Source: Peptococcaceae bacterium
GTDB lineage: Bacteria; Bacillota; DSM-12270; Thermacetogeniales; Thermacetogeniaceae
NCBI GenBank assembly: GCA_003160265.1
Contig: PLQY01000093.1
Location: forward strand, 1 to 13,164
Direction: 5' to 3'
Length of the DNA: 13,164 bases
This document shows positions 5,682 to 11,743 of this stretch, one piece after another. Position numbers and translations under genes: made by a program. The notes beneath the pieces were generated by a model. It saw only the letters and a list, made by a program, of their open reading frames with translations, had not been told where the DNA came from and searched no databases. Positions within the stretch are counted from its first letter, which is position 1; every line of letters starts with the position of its first letter.

Positions 5682-6836
5682 TTATATCACTTGCTCTCCG
5701 GCCATCACAGCAAGGTTGTCGCGGTGGATCACCTCGTCATAGTCGTGATAACCGATGATTGCTTTGATTTCCGCGCTTTTATGGCCTCTGATGAGGTTGA
5801 TCGCCCAGGAGGAATAATTGCTGATGCCCCGGCCCAGTTCGCGCCCATCCTGATCGGCCACTCCGACCACGGTCCCGGCGGCGAACTCCCCCTCCACCCC
5901 GAGGATACCGCTGGGCAGCAAACTCTTTCCCTTATTCAAGATAGCACCGGCGGCGCCCTGGTCGACGTAGATCCAGCCCTGGACCGGAGAACTGAAGGCG
6001 ATCCAGTGCTTGCGCGACTGCATCCTGCCAACGCCCGGCATAAACAGAGTGCCCACCGCCTCCCCGTTCACCACCCGCTGGATAGTGCCCGCCTTCAGGC
6101 CACTGGCGATCACCAGGGGAATCCCAGCCGTCATGGTAATCCGGGCTGCCTGAATTTTGGTCTCCATGCCGCCGGTAGCCAGGGTGGAGCCGCGGCCTCC
6201 TGCCAGGGCCTCGATCTCCGGAGTGATCTCGGCAATTTCCGGGATCAACTCCCCGGCCCTGCCGGGACTGGGAATCTGCTTGTAAAAGCCGTCCTGATCG
6301 GTCAGCAGGATTACCAGGTCGGCGTCCACCAGGCAGGCCACGTGGGCGGCCAGGTTATCGTTATCTCCAAACCGGATCTCTTCCACGGCCACCGTATCGT
6401 TTTCGTTGACCACCGGGACCACGCCCTGGCTGAGCAAGGCCTCGAAAGTGTAGCTGGCGTTCAGGTAACGCTCCCGGTCCATGATATCGTATCTGGTTAG
6501 CAGCACCTGGGCCACGATCAGGCCACGGGGCGAGAACAGGCGCTCATATTGCTGCATCAGCACGCACTGGCCGACGGCTGCCGCCGCCTGCTTCTCCGGA
6601 ATGGTACGCGGCCTTCTGGCCAGCCCCAACCGCCCGACGCCGGCCCCGATCGCCCCGGAACTCACCAGCACCAACTGCCGCTCCTGCTTCAACAGGGCCA
6701 GGTCTGAGACCAGGCTTTCCATCCGGCTCTGGTTGAACTGCCCCCGGGCGCCACAGAGAAGCCCCGTCCCCAGTTTCACCACCACCCGGCGGGCCTGGGA
6801 CAAGGGGACGCGGTTGTTGACCGGTTCCTGTTTCAT
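5682..6836 (-). CDS. proB: glutamate 5-kinase with PUA domain
   Basis: ProB phosphorylates glutamate with ATP in the first step of proline synthesis and is usually inhibited by proline. From ATG at 6836 the product has 384 residues. An amino-acid kinase domain comes first, with VVKLGTGLL (18-26), SSGAIGAG (59-66), NENDTV (144-149), FGDNDNLAAHVA (156-167) and ATGGMETKI (220-228). A PUA domain follows from about residue 287 (GWIYVDQGAAGAIL) to the end. A GTG at 6848 in the same frame would overlap obgE by 11 bases, but it lacks a ribosome-binding site, whereas the ATG has GGAG 11 bases upstream inside obgE. The ATG lies 2 bases after the obgE stop, so translation is probably coupled. Identification is secure and the start is fairly secure. 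Confidence 0.96.
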   Translation of the reverse strand: MKQEPVNNRVPLSQARRVVVKLGTGLLCGARGQFNQSRMESLVSDLALLKQERQLVLVSSGAIGAGVGRLGLARRPRTIPEKQAAAAVGQCVLMQQYERLFSPRGLIVAQVLLTRYDIMDRERYLNASYTFEALLSQGVVPVVNENDTVAVEEIRFGDNDNLAAHVACLVDADLVILLTDQDGFYKQIPSPGRAGELIPEIAEITPEIEALAGGRGSTLATGGMETKIQAARITMTAGIPLVIASGLKAGTIQRVVNGEAVGTLFMPGVGRMQSRKHWIAFSSPVQGWIYVDQGAAGAILNKGKSLLPSGILGVEGEFAAGTVVGVADQDGRELGRGISNYSSWAINLIRGHKSAEIKAIIGYHDYDEVIHRDNLAVMAGEQVI

Positions 6837-6837
6837 A

Positions 6838-8148
6838 CTATAAGTCACTCCACTCGAACTCGAACTCCCCGATCTTTACAACGTCACCCTGTTTGATGCC
6901 TCTCGATTGCAGAGCATCATCCAGGCCGATGCGCTTCAGGGTATGATGCAGGTAGCGCAGGGCAGAGGGATTGTTGGAGTCGAACCTGGCCACCAGGCGC
7001 TCCACTCCCTTGCCGGAGACCTGCCAGCCGCCGTCGGTCTCGACGACGGTGAAACCGCGCTGCGCCCAAAGGGCACCCGGCGCCCGCTCGGGCTCGGCCC
7101 TGATCACCAACACGTCCTGGTCCTCCTGAGCTTGCGGCGCGCCCAGAGAGCGCCCGGGTCGCTGCTCATCCAGCAGGCGGCCGATACCAAGCAGCAGTTG
7201 GTCGACCCCTTCGCCGGTGGCGGCGGAGATCGGGTAGACCTGCACATCCGGAAAATCCTGGCGCAACAGCGGGAGATTCTCGCGGGCCTGGGGCAGATCG
7301 ATCTTGTTGGCGGCGATCACCTGCGGCCGACCGGCCAATTCCGGGTTGTAGACCTGCAACTCCTGGTTGATCACCCGGACGTCCTCCCGGGGATCGCGGC
7401 CCTCGGTGCCGGCCGCGTCTACCACGTGCACCAGCACCCTGGTACGCTCCGTGTGCCGCAAGAAACGATGGCCTAGACCGGTGCCGGTGTGGGCGCCCTC
7501 CACCAGGCCGGGCAGGTCGGCCACCACGAAGCTGCGGTCCTCGCCGATGCGCACCATGCCCAGATTAGGCTCCAGGGTGGTGAAGGGGTAGGAGGCAACC
7601 TTCGGTCGGGCTGCGGAGATACGACGCAACAGGCTCGATTTGCCGGCGTTGGGGAACCCGACCAGTCCCGCGTCCGCCAGCAGCTTCAGTTCCAGCTCCA
7701 GGATGCGCTCCTCTCCGGGGTCTCCCCGCTCTGCAAAGTGAGGCGCCTGCTCCTTGGAGGTGGTGAAATGAGTGTTGCCACGACCTCCCCGGCCGCCCCT
7801 GGCCGCCACCACCTGCTGGCCGGGCCTGGTCAGGTCGGCCAGGGTATCGCCCTCTTCCTCCCTGACCACCGTGCCCGGAGGAACCCGCAGCAGCAGGTCT
7901 TCCCCGTTTTTCCCATGCTGGTTCTTGCCCCGTCCGTGCTCACCCTGCCCGGCCCGGTAGTGCTTCTGGTATTGGTAATCGACCAGAGTGCTCAGATTGG
8001 GATCGACTACCAGCGCCACGTTGCCGCCCCGGCCGCCGTCGCCGCCGTCTGGTCCGCCGTTGGGAATGAATTTCTCACGCCTGAAAGAGGCTGACCCGTT
8101 GCCGCCGTCGCCTGCTTTCACAAAGATCTTGACGTAATCGTAGAACAT
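6838..8148 (-). CDS. obgE: GTPase Obg/CgtA, ribosome assembly
   Basis: Obg is an essential GTPase that acts in late 50S assembly and links ribosome status to ppGpp and, in spore-formers, sporulation. The 436-residue product has all three domains. First is the glycine-rich Obg fold (1-158) with repeated GDGG/GGRGG segments. Next is the G domain with P-loop GFPNAGKS (164-171), switch region YPFTTLEPNLG, DLPGLVEGA (211-219) and NKID (281-284). Last is a C-terminal OCT domain (about 340-436). The ATG start is preceded by AAGGTGG. It follows rpmA, the usual arrangement in bacteria, but an intrinsic terminator lies in the 68-base gap, so its transcript level is probably below that of the ribosomal protein genes. 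proB follows its stop almost directly. Confidence 0.98.
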   Translation of the reverse strand: MFYDYVKIFVKAGDGGNGSASFRREKFIPNGGPDGGDGGRGGNVALVVDPNLSTLVDYQYQKHYRAGQGEHGRGKNQHGKNGEDLLLRVPPGTVVREEEGDTLADLTRPGQQVVAARGGRGGRGNTHFTTSKEQAPHFAERGDPGEERILELELKLLADAGLVGFPNAGKSSLLRRISAARPKVASYPFTTLEPNLGMVRIGEDRSFVVADLPGLVEGAHTGTGLGHRFLRHTERTRVLVHVVDAAGTEGRDPREDVRVINQELQVYNPELAGRPQVIAANKIDLPQARENLPLLRQDFPDVQVYPISAATGEGVDQLLLGIGRLLDEQRPGRSLGAPQAQEDQDVLVIRAEPERAPGALWAQRGFTVVETDGGWQVSGKGVERLVARFDSNNPSALRYLHHTLKRIGLDDALQSRGIKQGDVVKIGEFEFEWSDL

Positions 8149-8167
8149 ACATCAGCACCACCTTATG

Positions 8168-8196
8168 AAAAAGCTTCCCCCGGAATTGGGAGAAGC
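8168..8196 (-). terminator. intrinsic terminator between rpmA and obgE
   Basis: GCTTCTCCC (8196-8188) pairs with GGGGGAAGC (8181-8173), 9 bp with one G-U, around a 6-base loop, followed by TTTTT (8172-8168). The hairpin lies 20 bases beyond the rpmA stop and ends only 20 bases before the obgE start. It should reduce read-through from the strong rplU promoter into obgE. Confidence 0.8.
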
Positions 8197-8216
8197 CATA
8201 CTGCCGGTTTGATCCA

Positions 8217-8483
8217 CTATGCTTGCGCCGCTTCCGAAGTGATGCTGACCTCTTTGCGGTCCTTGCCCTTGGTCTCAAACTGCACGTATCCATCCGCCAG
8301 GGCGAACAGAGTATCATCCCGTCCCCGCCCGACGTTCCAGCCGGGGTGGATGTGGGTTCCCCGCTGGCGTACGATAATGCTGCCAGCGTTCACAAACTGT
8401 CCGCCGTACCTCTTGACGCCCAGCCGCTTGCCTGCACTGTCACGGCCGTTCCTGGAACTGCCGACTCCTTTTTTATGAGCCAT
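8217..8483 (-). CDS. rpmA: 50S ribosomal protein bL27
   Basis: bL27 lies near the peptidyl-transferase centre, where its basic N-terminus reaches toward the tRNA ends. The 88-residue product starts [16 protein letters not shown] and contains the family core [27 protein letters not shown] stretch (here RGTHIHPG) and [12 protein letters not shown]. Length is normal. Many Firmicutes carry a 9-residue N-terminal extension removed by the protease Prp, encoded between rplU and rpmA. Here the protein begins directly at AHKKG, and the 50-base gap after rplU has no room for prp, so the two absences agree. The ATG has GGGAGG at 7 bases. It is co-transcribed with rplU and followed by an intrinsic terminator. 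Confidence 0.98.
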   Translation of the reverse strand: MAHKKGVGSSRNGRDSAGKRLGVKRYGGQFVNAGSIIVRQRGTHIHPGWNVGRGRDDTLFALADGYVQFETKGKDRKEVSITSEAAQA

Positions 8484-8533
8484 GATGTCGCCTCCCGAAA
8501 ATTGTCCCGTTATTCTCCAGCCAGTTTTTTGGT

Positions 8534-8935
8534 TTATTCTGCCGCTTCCGCTAAATCTTCCGGTTCTCCCGCCGGCACCGTCCCGGTACCTGCGCTGTTA
8601 TCCACCTGCTCGACGCTGAAGCCTGGGCAGGTGATCCCTTGCACCCTGATCTCCGTGAAAAACTGGCGGTGGCCATTCTTGCGCCGGTAGTTCTTCTTCG
8701 CCTTGTACTTGAAGACGATGATCTTCTTGGCCTTGCCCTGCTGGAGTACCTGGGCTATGACCTGGGCTCCCTCGATATAGGGAGTGCCGATGAGCGTCTG
8801 GGCATCGTCACCTACAGTCAGGATACGATCAAGTGTAACCTGATCGCCCTTGGCCGCCTCAAGCTTTTCCACCCTCAGGACACCGCCCGGTTGCACCTTA
8901 TGCTGCTTGCCCCCTGTTTCCAAAACCGCGAACAA
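8534..8935 (-). CDS. rplU: 50S ribosomal protein bL21 with acidic C-terminal tail
   Basis: bL21 binds 23S rRNA in the large subunit. The frame runs from 9001, but homology begins with [13 protein letters not shown], so the start is TTG at 8935, preceded by GGGGG at 7 bases; this gives 133 residues. The core includes the basic [19 protein letters not shown] segment (about 73-91) and ends near residue 101. The family is usually about 103 residues, so residues 102-133 are an extra tail (CPGFSVEQ... ending [10 protein letters not shown]), rich in Glu, Asp, Ala, Gly and Pro and probably disordered. The tail is in frame with no sign of a frameshift or fused domain. A strong promoter and an 86-base leader precede the gene; rpmA follows by 50 bases. 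A TTG start is unusual for such a highly expressed gene. Confidence 0.96.
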   Translation of the reverse strand: MFAVLETGGKQHKVQPGGVLRVEKLEAAKGDQVTLDRILTVGDDAQTLIGTPYIEGAQVIAQVLQQGKAKKIIVFKYKAKKNYRRKNGHRQFFTEIRVQGITCPGFSVEQVDNSAGTGTVPAGEPEDLAEAAE

Positions 8936-9021
8936 ACCTTTTCCCCCTTCCGCCAGAGCTGGTGGCTTTTTAGTGCACTTGAAAACCCGCCCCGCGCGCA
9001 TCTTCCTGTAGCTAAGCTACA
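8936..9021 (-). promoter_or_regulatory. rplU leader RNA, possible L21 leader
   Basis: About 86 bases separate the predicted transcription start from the rplU TTG. The transcript would begin inside a perfect 6-bp hairpin (TGTAGC-TTA-GCTACA, 9021-9007). Near the ribosome-binding site is a small GCCA/UGGC stem (8966-8952). Structured leaders before rplU are known in Firmicutes (the L21 leader family), where autoregulation is proposed, but I cannot confirm membership from the sequence alone. The upstream in-frame ATG (9001) lacks a well-spaced ribosome-binding site. Confidence 0.4.
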
Positions 9022-9027
9022 ATGGCA

Positions 9028-9056
9028 ATTCTAGCATCGGCAGCAATCGCTGTCAA
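9028..9056 (-). promoter_or_regulatory. strong sigma-A promoter for rplU-rpmA
   Basis: TTGACA (9056-9051), a 17-base spacer and TAGAAT (9033-9028) on the minus strand match the vegetative consensus at 11 of 12 positions. Transcription should start near 9021. It lies about 135 bases after the rng stop; that interval (9057-9191) holds only a weak hairpin (AGCATG/CATGCT near 9098-9114) without a U tract. Confidence 0.88.
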
Positions 9057-9191
9057 GCAATGTGAAAGCAATCCGGTAAGGCAAGTACCATAGCGAGCAT
9101 GGCTCTCATGCTGGGAGGATAGGAAAGATATGATTCTTACAGACAAATTAAGCGACATGGAAATAATCCCGCCATATATCGTGGCTCAAGT

Positions 9192-10868
9192 TCACTCTGC
9201 ATCTGGCAGGCTGATGATGCGGGCCTTGGCGTAGGTACGGAAGACTTTGGCGATCTCCACGTATGCCGGCTTACCCACCTGGACACCGCCATCCTCCACA
9301 TCGATCACGAAACCCTGGACCCGGCCGATGCCATTGGCCGGGTGCGAGCTGTGGGCCTCTTCAATCTTCACCTTCAGGATCTGGCCAGGATGCACCGGGG
9401 CCGACAGGTTGGCGATCTCCTCCTGGCTGTAAAGAGGGCGCATCTGCACATCCTCCAGATGGGCAGCCTCGCTCCCCTTGACGATAATCTGCTTCCCGAT
9501 CTCCTGCTCCAGGGACCGGAGGTGGCTCCCCCCGCCACCGATCAGGAAGGCGGCCACGCCCGGGTTGACTTCCACCATAACTGCCGGGGCAGTATTGGTA
9601 CGGGCGAACTCCCGCAGATCCTGACAGGTTTTCAGGCCTACAGTCTCTTCCGACAGCACCCGTCCCTTGCCCTCGCAGTAAGGACACAGCCTTTCCAGCA
9701 GGCTGCTCAGGCTGGGCCTCACCTTCTTGCGCGTCATCTCCACCAGGCCGAGGTGGGTCAAACCTAGGACATAGGTTCTGGTCTTATCCCGCTTCAGATC
9801 CTCGTCCAGGCGCCTGAGAACCTCAGCCCGGTGTTCCAGGACTTCCATATCGATGAAATCGACGATAATGATGCCACCCAGGTTCCGCAGCCGCACCTGG
9901 CGGACGATCTCCGGGATCGCCTCCAGGTTGGTACGAAACACCGTGTCGGCGAAATTCTTACTCCCCGTGTATTTCCCGGTGTTGACGTCAATCACCGTCA
10001 GGGCTTCAGTTTCGTCGATCACCAGGTAGCCCCCGCTGCGCAGCCATACCTTGGGCCGTAGCGCCCGGGTCACTTCCTGATCGATTCCGTAATCCTCCCA
10101 GAGGTCGGACTCCACCAATTGTACTTTCCGGCCAAAGCTGTGAGCGTCGGAACCAAGCAGTTCCAGGATCCTGTCATAGGTCTCCGGTTCGTTGACCACC
10201 AGGCGGTCGATCTCTTCCCCCACCAGGTCCCGCAACACCCAGGAGACCAACTCCAGGTCCTGGTACAGCATGGCCGGAGCAGAGTACTGGCCCGATTTCT
10301 CCTTGGTCCGTTTCCATAACTCATTGAGGGCGGCCACATCCTCCGCCAACTCATCCCGGCTGACTCCCTCGGCCACTGTACGCACGATCAGGCCGCTGCC
10401 GGAAATGCGTACCTCTTCGGCCAGGTTTTTCAGGCGCTCACGCTCGCGCTCCTGGGTAATGCGGCGGGAGACGCCGATGCAGGCCAGATCCGGCAACAGT
10501 ACCACGTACCGGCCAGGCAGGGTGAGTTGGGTTGTTACCCGGGCCCCCTTGGTGCCGAAGGGCTCCTTGACCACCTGGACCAGGATCTCCTCCCCCTCAC
10601 GGAGCATGTTCTGGATCGGGAGGTTCTCGCGCTTGCCAGGCGCCGTATGCACATCTTCGACATATAGAAAGGCGTTGCGCTCCAGGCCAATGTTCACGAA
10701 GGCCGCCTGCATGCCCGGCAGGACGTTCTCGATCCGTCCCCTGTAGATATTGCCGGCCAGGCGCATCTGGAACGAACGCTCCAGGTAGACCTCCACCAGG
10801 CGCCGCTTCTCCAGCACCGCCACCTTCGTCTCTTCCATGGTCACTTGAATCAAAATCTCTTTTAACAT
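9192..10868 (-). CDS. rng: RNase E/G-family ribonuclease with TRAM-like C-terminus
   Basis: Endoribonuclease of the Rne/Rng family, acting on rRNA and mRNA 5' monophosphate ends. The 558 residues contain an S1 domain (about 37-115, with IYRGRIENVLPGMQAAFVNIG), the 5' sensor/RNase H-like core, and catalytic aspartates Asp294 (TVIDVNTG) and Asp337 (IIVDFIDM). The zinc-link CPYC follows at 395-398. After the core, residues 494-552 (GQILKVKIEEA... to YAKARII) resemble a TRAM RNA-binding domain; the long degradosome scaffold of E. coli RNase E is absent, so it is RNase G-like. The frame extends to 10913, but ATG at 10868 has AAGGA at 9 bases and gives the family start MLKEILI. Adjacency to the DUF2344/radical SAM genes upstream and rplU downstream is typical of Clostridia. 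Confidence 0.96.
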   Translation of the reverse strand: MLKEILIQVTMEETKVAVLEKRRLVEVYLERSFQMRLAGNIYRGRIENVLPGMQAAFVNIGLERNAFLYVEDVHTAPGKRENLPIQNMLREGEEILVQVVKEPFGTKGARVTTQLTLPGRYVVLLPDLACIGVSRRITQERERERLKNLAEEVRISGSGLIVRTVAEGVSRDELAEDVAALNELWKRTKEKSGQYSAPAMLYQDLELVSWVLRDLVGEEIDRLVVNEPETYDRILELLGSDAHSFGRKVQLVESDLWEDYGIDQEVTRALRPKVWLRSGGYLVIDETEALTVIDVNTGKYTGSKNFADTVFRTNLEAIPEIVRQVRLRNLGGIIIVDFIDMEVLEHRAEVLRRLDEDLKRDKTRTYVLGLTHLGLVEMTRKKVRPSLSSLLERLCPYCEGKGRVLSEETVGLKTCQDLREFARTNTAPAVMVEVNPGVAAFLIGGGGSHLRSLEQEIGKQIIVKGSEAAHLEDVQMRPLYSQEEIANLSAPVHPGQILKVKIEEAHSSHPANGIGRVQGFVIDVEDGGVQVGKPAYVEIAKVFRTYAKARIISLPDAE

Positions 10869-10901
10869 AGCTCTTCTTCCTTCGCAGCTTATATTAAACT
10901 T

Positions 10902-10933
10902 GGCTTGCGCCAACCGTTGGCGAAGGCGAAGCC
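10902..10933 (-). promoter_or_regulatory. hairpin in the rng leader
   Basis: CGCCAA/TTGGCG (6 bp, 3-base loop) is extended across an internal loop by GGCTT/AAGCC. It lies 34-65 bases before the rng ATG and is not followed by a U tract, so it is not a clear terminator. Leader hairpins mediate autoregulation of E. coli rne; the same role here is inference. Confidence 0.4.
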
Positions 10934-10989
10934 CTAGTTGTGCTTACACTTGTTTTATAAAAGTTTATTCATCAAGTATTTCGAAGAAG

Positions 10990-11697
10990 TCAAGTCTCCC
11001 AGAGCTGCTTCCGCTCCCCAAGGGGATTGACCAGGCCGCCGTTCTGGTGCAGCAGCGCCATTCGGGTGACCCGGGCTGGTTCGTAGCTGCCAGCCGTTTC
11101 GGCCAATGGCAGCAGCGTTTCCACAATGCCGCGCAGGGGTGCGGTCGCCTCCCCGAAATCCACCAGCAGGTCTAAAACAGAGGACATCTTGCCTCCGACC
11201 TCCGTTAACCGGCAGACCGCCAGTCCGGATCTGACATCAAACAGCTTGCCATCCTTGGGGCGCTTATAGTAGAGAGGATCGGATCCGCAGACCAGACGGT
11301 CGATAGCTTGCTGCCAGGTGTCAACAGTCTGTTCCGGTGGCAGGGCCAGCCGGTACCAGGCGCAGTTTACCGTCTTGCCGATACCGGGCGCCTCCGGCGG
11401 CAACTCCATCAGGCACCCGATCTCCAGTCCGGGAGGAAGCTGCCGCCCGAGGGATGCCCTGCCCTCAGACAGAGGCATAGCAGCAGCCAGGTCCACGTCC
11501 AGGTACTCCCGCAGCCCGGCAACGCCCACGCCCAGGGAGGGGCAGTAGGAAAGCCTGGGGTGCGGGTTGAACCCCCGGCTGAAGACCAGAGGCAACCCGG
11601 AGCGGCGCAGCGCCCGAGTAAAGGTGCGTACCAACTCCAGGTGCGACAGCCACCTGGCTCTCCCAGTTTTAGAATACTCAATTCTGTATTCTACCAT
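10990..11697 (-). CDS. radical SAM-linked protein, DUF2344 (TIGR03936)
   Basis: This 235-residue cytoplasmic protein belongs to the DUF2344 family, whose name reflects its constant neighbour or fusion partner, the radical SAM protein encoded just upstream. Family features are the N-terminal YRIEYSKTGRARWLSHLELVRTFTRALRRS pattern (a conserved Lys/Gly/Leu-Ser-His stretch), then FSRGFNPHPRLSYCPSLGVGV at about residues 39-59. No catalytic motif or cofactor site is apparent. The frame reaches GTG at 11715, but ATG at 11697 has GGAGAG 5 bases upstream and begins VEYRIEY as expected. The 46-base gap after the radical SAM gene suggests one transcript. The biochemical role is not known to me; location beside rng and ribosomal genes suggests RNA or ribosome modification, which is inference. 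The family call rests on recalled family patterns. Confidence 0.9.
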   Translation of the reverse strand: MVEYRIEYSKTGRARWLSHLELVRTFTRALRRSGLPLVFSRGFNPHPRLSYCPSLGVGVAGLREYLDVDLAAAMPLSEGRASLGRQLPPGLEIGCLMELPPEAPGIGKTVNCAWYRLALPPEQTVDTWQQAIDRLVCGSDPLYYKRPKDGKLFDVRSGLAVCRLTEVGGKMSSVLDLLVDFGEATAPLRGIVETLLPLAETAGSYEPARVTRMALLHQNGGLVNPLGERKQLWET

Positions 11698-11743
11698 CGA
11701 TCTCTCCGACCCCACCTTCGGCGGTTACCAATTGGGAAGCCTA

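Noticed and set aside
5643..6500. 285-residue plus-strand reading frame
   Set aside because: Antisense to proB, which has complete kinase and PUA motifs; no family features in the plus-strand product.
8936..9001. 22-residue N-terminal extension of bL21 from ATG 9001
   Set aside because: bL21 proteins begin at the [10 protein letters not shown] equivalent; the ATG has an AGGA only about 2 bases away, while the TTG at 8935 has a well-spaced GGGGG.
9130..9234. 34-residue plus-strand frame with an SD-like GGGAGGATAGG upstream
   Set aside because: It overlaps the rng 3' end antisense, has no homology I recognise and no promoter in view; the SD-like match alone is weak evidence.
10869..10913. 15-residue N-terminal extension of RNase G
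   Set aside because: The upstream start has no ribosome-binding site and reads through the leader hairpin; ATG at 10868 has AAGGA and the family N-terminus.
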